Part shown: piece by piece, positions 12,526-24,320 of the stretch
Numbering within the stretch: position 1 is the first letter of the stretch
Layout of the letters: each line of letters opens with the position of its first letter
Assembly: GCA_019055375.1 (NCBI GenBank)
Contig: JAHQIW010000650.1
Location: 169,280-233,279, forward strand
Reading direction: 5' to 3'
DNA: 64,000 nt
Source: Parelaphostrongylus tenuis
Taxonomy: Eukaryota; Nematoda; Chromadorea; Rhabditida; Metastrongylidae
The notes under the pieces: generated by a model
The model's input: only the letters and a program-made list of their open reading frames with translations
Told to the model about the DNA's origin: nothing
Databases searched by the model: none
Position numbers and translations under genes: made by a program

Positions 12526-14010
12526 TGAAAACATGAGATGTTGAAAAATCAGCGTAATATGTCGCAGCATTTTTTCAAATCAGATGATCGACGGCAAACG
12601 ATGAAGCATTTATATGTGCAGAAGCGCATATTGTTAAACATCAGTTTCGAATTATTGGGAAAGGCACGAGGAGTTTCATGTTCACTACATATAACATTAA
12701 TGTGTCGCCTAGAAAAACAAGAAAGAAGCATGCTTATAACGAATGTCAATTGTCAATCAGCATTACCGCAATGCATCCACGATCAACATTAATAGTCTCA
12801 AATGCGGAAATGGGAAATTATTCTGCAAAAAACTACTGTATTACGGTAGTATCACAAGGAGAATAGAACTGAAACCACATTATTGAAAGGAAAGGACGAA
12901 GCCCATCTTATGAAACGTGTGCTATTGAGAACTGCAGCCTCTGGTTGTGGGAAGGGCTGAAAGATTTCCGATTGCCTCAAAAAGGCCTCAATGTGCATGA
13001 GCAGAAAATATTGTCCCTCATTTGGGTTTACAACCCAATATGACGAACGTGATCACTTAAGTCATAGATCCTTCAGTGTCTGAGAACCAGTTTATTTGTT
13101 ATGTTTCTATCAGGCGGTCGCTATCGACGAGATTGCTTTCGCACCATGTGATCGCCAGTGTCACGTTTGTAGCCTGTCCATCATCTACCCACATGGTTGC
13201 TAGTGCAATAGAATGGGCTGTTCAACATTTGTTTTCCATCTCTTCGTCTAAAAGTTCAATGCATCACATCAGATTTCGTCAAACAATCCAGAAAAAAAAA
13301 TCAAAAGAAATGTGATGCTTTGGCGCAAAAGCTTGTCTTCTTCACTTTTGAGCAAATTTTTTTTAGTTTGTAGTTTGCTTAGAAACTGGTTTTTATTTGA
13401 CACAAAAATGTTATGGATAAGTTCCTTAGTAACAGTACGACAGCTCCATCTAAATAGCATGTAAAATGCTAGACACATCACAATCGTACTTTCCTTGCAA
13501 CATCATTACATCATTGTACGTGAAACAGTTCATTTTCATATGTTCTAAAAATAGCTTGTGTGAACACATTTCCTCACTGCGTTACGTATTTAAATTTCCA
13601 ATTGCATTTTCTATCAATTTATCGCTCATATAAATGTTGGGAGTGGGCTTGCACAATGGTTAGTGGTGTGGTATAACAAGGGAAGCAATCATCTGTTGCA
13701 GTCAATCATCGAACGCCTCTCGCCAGTTTCCGAGATTGCGAAGAGAATCGTCCCAACTAGCACATTACGACAGTCACAAAGAAGATGAAACCTGAAGCAC
13801 CGGCCGGAGCAACACGTGAAATTTTCGAAAACGTTTGTGGAGGGCATATGAGAGGAAAAGAGTGAATTGCAAGTGCTAGGATTTGCACAATGAATTGTAA
13901 AGAAGGGTCGTGTAAAAATGTCACATTACGCAGCCTATGCACTTCTGCTATCGTAACTTGTATTATCCCTCCAACCCTGCTTTCAAACCTCTCTATAAAC
14001 ATTCAGTATT

Positions 14011-14350
14011 GTCTGTGAGAATGTTCAAGGCCTTTTAGGGGTTGGTACTCCACTGGTTTCCGTACGTTTCGGCGGTTTCGCCCTCTTTATCAGGGCCACA
14101 CCCCCTTTCTGAACCCTACTTTAGGAAATAAGAGAGGGCAGTGAATATGTAGACATCCTTCCGATCGAATCCACCGATTGAAAAAATGGTGATAACACAA
14201 TATCACGTGAAATCGTCATAACGTCTTCCGATCCCTGCTATAAAGTGTGATTGAGCGTGGGGCATATGACTTAATGAAATGGCCGACCACCGAAAAGTAC
14301 GTATGCCACTAACGGAGAAATCTCGAAAAGGGTTAAACATTCTCACAGAC
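14011..14350. mobile_element. TIR element (MITE family M1)
   Basis: The left end gtctgtgagaatgtt (14011-14025) is exactly the reverse complement of the right end at 14336-14350. The inner parts are also inverted: acgtttcggcgg on the left against ccaccgaaaagtacgt on the right. The 340-bp interior has no coding frame. A related element lies at 27233-27631, and arms of the same family lie at 21545-23087 and 42096-42209. Confidence 0.75.
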
Positions 14351-14684
14351 TGTACCTTGAATCAGTTTACTGGTCTATTTGCATAAGTATGAGGGCCGTA
14401 TTGCGCTATTAACAGAAACAACATGTAACCGATGGCGAAGCTAGGAACAATCTCCGAAGATTTAGCCGATGCTCCTGCATTTCAGACCTTCCCTTAATTG
14501 TGGCGTACAACATCGGTTTTGCGCTACGGCGTACCAACAAGCTAGATAGTGGACCGTTCCGCGTATAACGTCTAATTATTAATCTGACTGGAATACTACG
14601 TTACCTAGCGACGTCAACTACTTGGTGCTTCTCAAATGAGGGAGTTTTACGCCACTACATGGACGAGAGATAATCGAAAAATGT

Positions 14685-14785
14685 TGAGTGATATACAAAA
14701 GTTCGAATCTCGGGGAGGAAACTTGAACTCGCTCGCGTCTCACCCTTTGCGGGGCCGCACGCTAACCACTGCACGGGGCTCTTAG
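14685..14785 (-). mobile_element. tRNA-like SINE head, family B type
   Basis: Minus strand: ccgtgcagtggttagcgtg (A-box-like) followed by the ggtgagacgcgagcgagttc region (B-box-like). It matches the reverse-orientation family B copies at 33525, 39380 and 41468. Confidence 0.5.
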
Positions 14786-14869
14786 TAGAAATGTTCAAAG
14801 ACCTGGTGTATGAGACACGACCCGCCACCGCAATTTCCTGCCCACATCACGGCACGTTTTGCACTCAAG

Positions 14870-15135
14870 TCATTTTCTCGCATTCATTATCCACAAAGGT
14901 CATCGAACATCTCGTTTACGTGTTGCTTCGTCTGCTGGTTGAGAATTCCTTCTTCTCCATAGATTTCGTCGAGAGACTTCGCCCCACAACCCCGGAGGTA
15001 GCCCGAGCTAGGGGCGTTCACTGAGGCGACCGTTGACCACTCGCAAGAGATTGCTGGGTGTGGGATCGAACCAGCGCGTCGCTTATCACCCCGCCTCCTG
15101 ATGCATTACACAACTAACCACTGCGCCCCCCTGTT
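14870..15135 (-). mobile_element. tRNA-derived SINE, family D type
   Basis: Minus strand from about 15130: ggcgcagtggttagttgtg, then ctggttcgatcccacaccc, then a body about 170 bases long. It has the same architecture as the elements at 17160-17397 and 22380-22460. Confidence 0.5.
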
Positions 15136-16343
15136 TCGCACGGGGCGATGGCGGCTCGTAGACTTTGTCACCATCGATCGTCGCTTGGCGCACTTCATAC
15201 GTACGCAGCGCCACCACCGAGGTCAGTGGCACAAACCGGACCGACGGGGGACCGGTTCGACTCCTTGTTTCTGTTATTATTCCATCTTTAAGTTACTCCT
15301 AAGCTTTCGTTTCCGATATATTCATAGGGACCGGATTCCGCCGTTCCCCATTGTTTCCTTCGAATTAAGACTGCTCAAAAAAGAGGGAAGCATTCTCTTC
15401 CCACCACTTTCAAGGACAAGCAAGTGTTTTTGAAAACCTGTTCTTTCTTTCTTCGGAGTTTGACCAACCAATCGATAACTTTTCCTCTGTGGATTAATCT
15501 AGTGACTTCAAAATGCCAAAAAAAAAAGGAAGCTTTGTTCGGCTGATGTTTCGACGTCTTCGGCGCCTTCATTTTTCTTTTTTCTCTGAAAAAGAAGAAA
15601 ACAAAGTATCCGACCAGTTTAGACTTTTTTCTTTTAGAAAAGCCCTTATCACTATTTTCTATTCATTTTTCGATTCCTCTTGAGACTTACTATTGACATT
15701 AGGCAGTAGAGAGACGTGCACTGCTGAGGGAAAGAGGGAAATTTTCGCAACCATCGGTTTTTTTTGCCCTTTGTTTTCCCGAGTTTTCGGGGTCTTTCTA
15801 CGCAGTGTTCCTCGTAGTAAATTGCTTGAATTCTGTAACATCTACTCAAGAACCGGTGATCTTCGATTTTGACCTCCCTTGATCGATAATACTTCTGTAT
15901 CATGTTGAAGTGAACACAGTGAAAATAAAGGTACATTGTAATGAAAGGCGAATTTCGCCTCTTTGAAGTGGTTTATTGTATGAATTTAGCTGAACTAAAG
16001 CCCTACAAATTACAACTGTTTTTGAATAAATTCAGTATTAATGTGATTTTTAAAGAAAAAAAGTCACCAAGTATGACATTGATGGACAACAACGATTGAT
16101 TTATATGACTTGGAGTAACCTTGCGAGGTTGAAAATGTTATAAGCTAAAGGCCTAAAGGCTACTTCTTGGTTGTCGCAATCCACTTTTCAGCCCGTTATG
16201 GACAAGGCCCTTTCCTCTTTTTCCGGACTTTTAGTAGTCATTCGATAGCTGAAATCTAGATGATTCCAATACTATGCTTATCTCCTGGAAAGGCCTTTTT
16301 AGTGCGCTGTAAGAGCGGAAATGAATTGCAATTTCACATTGGT

Positions 16344-16359
16344 GGGGGGGGGGGGGGGG
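16344..16359 (+). repeat. G16 homopolymer
   Basis: Sixteen consecutive G, followed after AA by five more. Length in such tracts is unreliable in assemblies. Confidence 0.95.
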
Positions 16360-17159
16360 AAGGGGGATTTTGGCTCATATTTTCGCTATTACTTCAGAGA
16401 TATTTTCCCTGTTTCATATAAATTTCCAGGTTTTCCGTGTTAGAATCGCAGAGGGAACTTTGCTGTATCGTTCTACTAACCTAGACTTTCATTCTTGTCT
16501 CCTATTGCCAGTGAAACACTCCTATTAAGCCTAGGCTCAGGATTGAGAAGAGTAATCTTCTTTTCGCGTTTCTAACGCTCTTTGAAAATCTTTGTATAAA
16601 CCAAACTTAGCTGGAAAATCACCTCAATCTAATCTTTCAAATAGTCCCCAAAAGTGTGATAAGAGACCATTCACAGACTCCAACCGCCTCGGTGCCGTTT
16701 GTTGCGAATATTACGAAATTCCATACACAGCCCTCCCGAGCAAAAACTACGCGCCGAGTGCGAAACTTAATTTTGTTTTGCTGCTGTAGTGCACTAAAAT
16801 GGCTCTTTCAGGAGATAAGTACCGTTTTAAAATCAGCGAGATTTTAGAGATCGGATGACGGCGAGATTCAAGCCATTGAAACTCAGAAAAGAGCGGAAAA
16901 CGCCGTGTCCCCAGGGTTTGAAAATGGACTGTGGTAGTGCAGCCACACCTAATTCAGGAAATAACTCAAATTAAAAGTAATATTAAATGAATGGAATAGA
17001 AACAAACCAATAGATAGCGGGCAAATAATGTCAACCTCATATGGTTACTCCGAATCAATATTTACGTGATTTTCAACAAGTTATTTCCACCGCAATGAAA
17101 CTGCTTTTTTCTTTTATTACATTTTCAGACATATATTCTCGCACCCATTATCCAGGAAG

Positions 17160-17397
17160 CTTCCCGGATTGCGTGTGGACACTTGTCAGTTTCAATCGGT
17201 CTTCCTCAGGAATGTCACTAAATGTCGCTACAGTCGATTCTTCCTGGAATTGTGGCGATAGATGAGCTAGAGCGTTCACTACCGACCACGTGGAGAAATG
17301 AGGGAATGGGATCCTGGTTGGGCTAGGGCAGGATCGAATCGAGCCCTTCTTTACACTATCGAGCGGCATCCCTACCATTGCGCTACCCACTCCTGAG
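17160..17397 (-). mobile_element. tRNA-derived SINE, family D
   Basis: On the minus strand from 17397, gggtagcgcaatggtaggg fits the A box and gattcgatcctgccc fits the B box. A body with tccacgtggtcggtagtgaa and a gaggaagaccgattg tail region follows. The open frame across it (17148-17390) is a by-product of the repeat. Confidence 0.6.
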
Positions 17398-19194
17398 CTA
17401 GATTATTGGGATCTATTTGGTTAAAATCTTACATATTCTTGTTTAAGATGCTTATTGACTAGACGTCTCAATGTATTCGTCCATACGTAAGCTGATCTTA
17501 CCATTTGGACCAGTTATATGAATAGCTGTTTACGTCGTCTTTGGTGTTCAGCCCAACTTTCATTTGACCACCCCCTATGGTTCTCATTGTTTTCTTATTT
17601 TTCATCAGTTAAATTACTCAAATTAAGCTGTGAGTATTGGAATCAATATATATAAATTTTCAAAATATTCATTTGTTGATTATTCGTCGGAATTATTTAT
17701 TATTAGTATCATTTTGTAGTCATAATCTATTTTCCAACTTTTTGAAAAGTACCTCTGATTCGCTTTTTCCTCAGCCATCTGATAACATTCGGTAGGTTAA
17801 ATCTCAACGATTCCAATACTATGCTTATTTCCTGAAAAGGTCTTTTTATTGATGCGGTGGAAGCGAAAACGAAATTGAGTTTGACAACCGGCGCGCATTA
17901 TCGCGCGTGTTTAAGTCAGTCACTTGGAACTTTTTTTTCCTCTGTTTCGGAGAAATTTCTAGATTTTGCGTATTGAAATACAAGATATCTTGTTCTTTTG
18001 TCCCATGGACTTAGGCTTTTATTTTAATTTTATAATCCTAAATAAATCTACTATCATATCTTAGCCTAAGCAACCGGCTGAGTGCGAAACCTATGCTTCT
18101 TTTTGCTCTTTCTGCGATCTGTAAACACTTTTTCGGAACCAAACTCAGTTTTAGGTTCACCTAAATTTGTGCTATCAAATATCTGATGAAACTCGGTAAG
18201 AAAATAAAAAGCACAAACCCCTGTAGCACAGCCGTTTGTTGCAAATGTTGCGAAATTTCATTACAGGCATCAAACATCTTGCTTAGCAAAAAGTCCACGC
18301 CGACTGTGAAATTCACTTCTTCTTTCGCTGCTTCAGCGCATTGAAAAAGGCTTCTGAGGAACAAACACTTTATTGAGATCGCCGTTTTTCGAGCTGTCGA
18401 ACGTTGACTAGAAGTTGAGTGGAAAAGCGCTGTCCAGCGAGAAATGCGCCAAAAGTGAATTTCATTTCCGTTGATTCAACTCATTAAGAAGGCGTTGAGA
18501 TTTGAGTTAACAAGTTATAACTAAAATTCTGAGGAAGAAAGGCAAAAAAAGGCCTCACTCAAAGTGTTAATAAATTAATTGCGGTAGGAGAATAATACCT
18601 TTATTCAATAACTACTTTTCGGCTAAGCATACTTTCTTTTTGTAGATTTTCTTAGAAAGCCGTGCAGATTATCACTACACAATAGTCACCTTTAAGATGC
18701 TTGCGAGGCTCGAATGCTCAACACACCGCTAAGATACTGATGAAAGGTGAATGCTATATACTTTTACCCTTTATAGATGAGACATAGCAGCCGTTTATTC
18801 TTTGGACTTTGGACGGTCTCATTTTATGGGCAACGTGAAGTTCTGCAAAGGGTGGAGGTAGCTTACAAAAAAAGGTTTGGTATTTGACGATGACTTAGAA
18901 GTCAAGAGTTAGGTGGTCGTTTATTAGAAGAGCAGTGCTACTTAGTTTTCTCGAAAGAACAAAAAAAGGGAACTGAGAACAAAGTAAGAGTACTACTCGA
19001 CTGTCACGGTCACGACCTGTCCACGACGTACTTGCAAGTTTTATTTTTGACGTTTTTATTTTTGACGTTTCCATCTTTTTCTGACCTCTATCAGAGATAG
19101 AGAGACGACAGAGATTGTATCACCTGTCCAGGACATTGCGATAAAACGTTGCGAAATCGCTGATGAATCAAGGCGTTTACATTGACATCACATG

Positions 19195-19540
19195 TCAACT
19201 GTCATCCCGTTGATCGTGGAGTGATTCGAGCGAACACCACTAGGACTTTCATTTTTTCCCCGATCGCGTTCAAGAGTAGCCCAGCACGTTCCTTTCTTTC
19301 TTGAAATTCGTGTAGCATCTTTTTTTTCTTCTATGATGTTCATGAAGATATCATATCATCGGGTCGGATGGTCTTCCTGTGTTGCGCTTGATATCTCGAA
19401 AAGTTTAGTCAGTAATGGCTCTCGTCTATCGTTTTCCGTTGAAATGTATTACGTGTCCGCTCCACCTAATCTTCGGATCGGATACATTGATGTATTCGCA
19501 TATATTTCAGTCTTCGGTTCTGATGCAACATCTTCTTAAT
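19195..19540 (-). mobile_element. RTE-type LINE 3'-end remnant
   Basis: This is the antisense counterpart of the C-terminal end of an RTE-like reverse transcriptase ORF. The plus-strand order (catttttccccgatcgcg, then a gtagcccagcacgttcc segment, then a ggtcggatggtc segment) parallels 55700-56049, where the minus strand clearly encodes the conserved end. It has diverged and carries no intact frame. Confidence 0.6.
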
Positions 19541-20404
19541 TTTTGTTGAGATAGGTATGTAACAGACGATCATAAAGGAAAAGTGCGAGTATTCTTGAAG
19601 ATTGTTCATGAATAGACCATCTTGAAAATGAGGAACTGTAGTCACGGATCAGTTGTGAAGGAAATTTCAAGTAAAAAAGTACACTACGTTCGAATCTGAA
19701 GGACCTAGCAGGTTTTTTATATCTCTCTACCCATATTCTTGTCACAAGACTTCTCCCACTTCATACTGCAAGCTGAGACGTGAGCCGACATCTTATAGTT
19801 ATTAAAAGCTATTAAAACTCTTCATAGGGCATTTAAGTTCACCTTTGACCATCATTTTATATGTAAGTCGCAGTACAAATTCTTAAGGAATACTATATAT
19901 GTATAATGTACAGTTTAGTGGATAGTGATTCGAAAGAATCTCATTGAGTCGTCAGAACATAGAATGAGAGAATTGAACAGAGTTATCATTGAGTGTCAGT
20001 AAGTGTATAAGGACTATGATGGAGATCGTCAAGAAATTATGTCCAGTATCTTTCTGGAGGAGACTGAAAGGAAGACTAATTATAATTTTATTTTGTTATC
20101 TAACACTTAACGTATCGTACAGGTATTGTGATGTCACAGGTACGGTGTTTATGACTCTTTGAAACCTTTTCTTCCAGTGCCCTCATTCTTTTTCCCTTTT
20201 TGTTAACCTAACCGTTGAACGAGGATCTTAAGAAATTGGTTCTAGCATCTAGTGACTAGATGAATACGATTCGACAGTGTGGTTGACCAGTACCTTATAA
20301 CCCATGTGTTCTTTATTCTACTAGTTGTGAATAAAGCATAAGCGTTTTCTGTGCACATTTTTTTTCTTCGAAGTGAACTACCTATGGTACGAAGTTTGTC
20401 AAAA

Positions 20405-20690
20405 GGATGAAAGGATAGAGCTTTCGACGTTGATCAATCCTTGAAAGATGCGCCATCCGTTCGATTTCATCAAGCATCCATTGAGTTGATTAATGCACAT
20501 CTGGCCTTTACTACAACTCATGGTCCACCGATCTATCAAATCAGTGCTGTTATCCTCCCACACAAAGTGGTATCAATTCGCCGACTCGAAAACATGGACG
20601 ACTCAATGACCTTTGGGTGCGAGTTTGAGCCATTGACCATCTGTGGGCCATAGGAGCTCTCTAACCACCGTGTCGCACACTTTTGAAAAT
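20405..20690 (-). mobile_element. SINE family A, diverged full-length copy
   Basis: The tail aaaggatgaaaggatagag is at 20405, the body has tgttatcctcccacac, and the minus-strand head reads gtgcgacacggtggttagag near 20685. The open frame 20441-20653 lies wholly inside it and is not a gene. Confidence 0.65.
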
Positions 20691-21377
20691 CCGTTGTGTT
20701 TGAAATCATTGACATCAAAGCTCCAGCAGACCACAGGAATGCCGTAAGTGAGTAAATAGGGAGTTCCTCACGGAACTGAATAAAAAAAAAACAGAGCAGA
20801 AAGAAATTAGATGGCACCGTTTCGTATTTGGTGCGTGAAATGTGATCTGATTGACTCACTTTACATAATGACTAACTGGTTGCTGGTGTTGCACGGACGG
20901 TCATTGATGATTTCGCAATTGATTCGACCGCCTTTTATTGTGATTCAGGCCATTGAACATTGATTTCAACACATCCATTTTACTGTTGTGCCTTTCCCCA
21001 CCAGAGTTTTTCCCTTGCACATGTTATACCGCATTAATGCCTCCTTTATCACAGATAGTGTACCTCCTAAGTTTGCCAAAGGCTGATTTCTAGACATAAG
21101 AGTTTACAGAGAACAGTTTAAACAAGATTCTGTTTATCTTCAGTTCTACAACTCCCTTATGTCATTTATTTTCGGTCATCCTTAGCAATTTATTAAGCGA
21201 AAGCCAGCACTTCTTAGATTCGACTCGCTTCCTCGCATTCTGTCTCCAATATATATAATATGTTATGTGTAATGTCGAGTGATACGCAACACTTTGAAGC
21301 TAGAACGAGAGTAGAAGCTGCATCTCACCCTTCTGACAGAATCGATATCTTATATTGCAGAAGGAGTAATAGCAAAT

Positions 21378-21535
21378 CAGGAGCCCCGGTAGTGCATCAG
21401 TTAGCATACGCCTCGGAAAAGGTGGGACGCGGGTTTCAGTTCCCGTCCAAGGTTGAGAGTTCTACATGTCACTCAAAAATCTTGGATATATCAATACCTT
21501 TCAATCGACTGTTTGAGACCTCGCTAAAAAATTCA
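21378..21535 (+). mobile_element. SINE family B copy
   Basis: The head ccggtagtgcatcagttagc and gggtttcagttcccgtcc are tRNA A- and B-box-like. They are followed by the family B body (gagagttctacatgtcac, then cttggatatatcaata). Similar copies lie at 26118, 33185, 39588, 41690 and 42460. Confidence 0.6.
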
Positions 21536-22012
21536 ATATACTGCGATAGAATGTTTCAAGCCTTTTAGAGGTTTGGTATACTTGTGGCATACGTACGTTT
21601 CAGCGTTCTCACACGCATCATCAGTGCCACGTGCCCTGTGGCCACTTTATGAGCCATTACTTCGACTTCGAATAAAAAACTCTCGACATGATTCTTCAAC
21701 TTACACGAACGATTCAAATCGCCATGTGGACTATAGGCGGGATGCGGCAGAACCTCGATTCCGTCCGATCAAACGTTGTCCTTGGTCTTTTTGGCAGTTT
21801 ACGATCTGGCGCTGTCTGGCTGCGTCAAAACGCACTTTCGAACTTCGATTGTATCGTTGGACATGGCGGAGGCTTGTAACAAAGTGAAAATAAGGCAATA
21901 ATATCTAGGCTTTCTGTGGGAAAATTCTGCATATAGTCCCATGATGTGCATGGGAGTTATCTCATGCTTATCAGAGTGCCTCAGAACTTTCTTTCCAACT
22001 TTAGTATCTTGG

Positions 22013-22015
<3 letters not shown>

Positions 22016-22058
<43 letters not shown>
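22016..22058. repeat. (TA)n microsatellite, about 21 units
   Basis: Uninterrupted TA dinucleotide run. Confidence 0.97.
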
Positions 22059-22059
<1 letters not shown>

Positions 22060-22508
22060 CTATGACATCACAACACTACTTCTAAGGACTTTGTATTGTC
22101 GGTGTTTGCTGTTAGCGCTTGAAGATAGAGTATAGCGAAAACTGGAGTGCTAATGAATGCACCTTTTGATGTGTGACATCTCTAGAGGCACTGTAGCATT
22201 TTCAAGCGCACTCATAGTAACGTCTGTTTACATGAAATCGAGCTAGAGTGTTTCGAATCGTTTCATTTCAATAACAATCAGTTGAACCATTGGTTTTCCA
22301 TATGGCATTCATAGTTTCCATCCTAAAATTTCTGGATTCATCATCTGCTTGACCTTTGTATCTCGAATTATGAGTGGTGGGGGGAGGGGTAGCGCAGTAC
22401 TCAATGATACTGTGTATCACGAGGCAAACTGATAAGCAGAGCCCTGCTCCGATCCTCTGTCCCTAACACTGTTACAATCAATCAGCTGAACGCCTTGGGA
22501 CACTTTAA

Positions 22509-22906
22509 TAGGTTGGGCAAAAAAATTCGAGAAAATGCTCGCAAAACATTTATTTATTTATTGCACCTTTTACAAACTCACAAAGACAAAACTAATAGTC
22601 AAAGTACTCCCCTCCAACTTTAAGCACTTCCCGCCACTTCTCCTGCAAATGATGGATTCCGCGAGCATAAATCCGATTGATTGATTGATGCGGTAACTTG
22701 CTACCATTGCGTTTGAACCCAACAGCCATTCGTGCATTATCAACAACCTAATTTGCTCGCTTGTTGACTCCATAATGAAATAATTAGATAAATCATACAC
22801 CGACCAAAACGGGAGAAGGCGGGCTTTCAAATGAGCCCAGAAACACAAAAAATGGCCGATACCCAAAAAGTTGCAAATATTTTCTCAGAACTTTTTCCCC
22901 AACCTA
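22509..22906 (-). mobile_element. Internally deleted mariner element (about 400 bp)
   Basis: The ends are imperfect inverted repeats starting with TA: ataggttgggcaaaaaaatt on the left against a right end whose complement is ataggttggggaaaaagtt. On the minus strand the frame gives EQIRLLIMHEWLLGSNA, the N-terminal helix-turn-helix start of mariner transposases. It then runs almost directly into IHHLQEKWREVLKVGGEYFD in a shifted frame, which is the C-terminal end. The central catalytic domain with the DDD triad is gone, so this is a non-autonomous deletion derivative. Confidence 0.8.
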
Positions 22907-23329
22907 TCAACTCGCCTATCTCCGAGATTGCATGGGGTTCGTCTCGATCAGCGACATCTTCGGCGCCGCTGCTATCATCAGTAGGGGTGAGCCGCAGGAC
23001 ATGTGGCACTGATGAGGCGTGCGTGGACACCGAAACCTACGTATCCCATTAGCTATCAGACCTTTGAAAGGCGTGAAAATTGCTATCGGGCTGTTTGATA
23101 ATCTTTGAGGAAAATGAATGTGAGGAAGCGAATCGAATGCAAGTAGTGCTGGGATGCGCACAGTAAATTGTGATAACAGATCTTGGAGACAGATAATTTC
23201 GGATTTTAACTGCTATCACATGATCCGATTGAACTTATTAATCTGCGCGTATCTTCTAGCACGTCTTGAGATTCCTCTCACATCCACCAACCACGATTTT
23301 TTTCTACAAATTATCTTGGGGTATGGCTT

Positions 23330-24320
23330 CCTCTGTTGCTTGAGGATACTTCCGTCTTCCTTACGGTCATCGCTGAGTACCGGTCGACTCGCAATTCTTA
23401 CTGAAATTTCGCCATCTGTTGCGTAAGGCAGTGTTTCCACGTGGACTGAAGCGAGTGGTGAGCTTGTTTCGGACAGGTTTGCTGCCAAATTCCCATGATC
23501 TTGGAGATATTGAGAGACATAAGTAAGCCTGGAGTCCGGTCATAATCGCGTCTGACTAGACGTTAGACTACCTGTGTCAATGAACACGGGCCTTGCTGAT
23601 TGCTCTCTCCCTGGCTTCTTTCCGCTTTTTTACATCGAAATTCGATCTCAAAGGTCCTTAGGATTTGCACCACGGATGTTTTTATCGTTCTCACGATGTC
23701 TGTGTAATGTTTGTTGTGACATTCGTACATTTCCCATCGTTCGTTCGCCATCTGTTGCAATGTTGCTCCTCGTGTTTTCCGCGCCGATGACTCGTCGTTG
23801 TTTACTATCAGTTGCTGGACTACCACTGTCCTTATGGCACATGCCGTTGGCTGGTGACTTTGGATCGCGATTTCTACTGAAATTCTTGGATAACCGTGCC
23901 ATGACGGTGTCTTCACGTGGACTCAAGCGAGTGGTGAGCTTCTGCTAGACAAGTATGTTACCAAATTCCCACGACTTCGGAAAGAATGAGTGACTTAAGT
24001 AGGCCTAGAGCCGGGTCGAATTCGCGTTTGGCTGCAGGCTGAGCTATCTGCGGGATGAAGACGGGCGCCACAAGTTGCCTTTTACCGGGTTTTTCTAGTT
24101 ATGTTTACATCAAAGTTCAATCTGAGGTCCTTGAGATGTATACCACGGTCTTTATATCGTTTACACAATGTGTGTGTCATGTTTGTTATGATATCCGTAC
24201 TTTTTCCATCGTTCGTTCGCCACCTGTTCCGTTGTTGCTCCTTGATTTTTTTTCGTGCCGACGACGTCATCTTGTTTACTTACTATCAGTCCGTGGACTA
24301 CTAAAGCCCTCATGCTCACT
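23330..24320. repeat. Two diverged tandem copies of a 475-bp unit
   Basis: Landmarks recur about 475 bases apart: cgtggactgaagcgagtggt at 23440 and its variant at 23916; tgaacacgggcc at 23581 and tgaagacgggcg at 24056; atcgttcgttcgcca near 23738 and again near 24212. One minus-strand frame (23563-23916, 117 codons) is open in the first copy. Its counterpart in the second copy has stop codons. I do not recognise the unit. Confidence 0.7.

Larger units (their letters stand above)
21545..23087. mobile_element. M1-family TIR element carrying nested insertions
   Basis: The arm at 21545-21660 (gatagaatgtttcaagcc, then tacgtacgtttcagcg, then catcatcagtgccac) is the inverted counterpart of the arm at 22970-23087. 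On the minus strand the second arm reads gatagcaattttcacgcc, then gtaggtttcggtgtcc, then ctcatcagtgccacatg. Between the arms sit a TA microsatellite, a short tRNA-like repeat (about 22380-22460) and a deleted mariner. Treating the two arms as one 1.5-kb element is an inference; they could be two solo ends. Confidence 0.5.

Noticed and set aside
13757..14002. 81-codon minus-strand frame next to the M1 element
   Set aside because: No family motif or splice support, and its flanks are repeat-derived.
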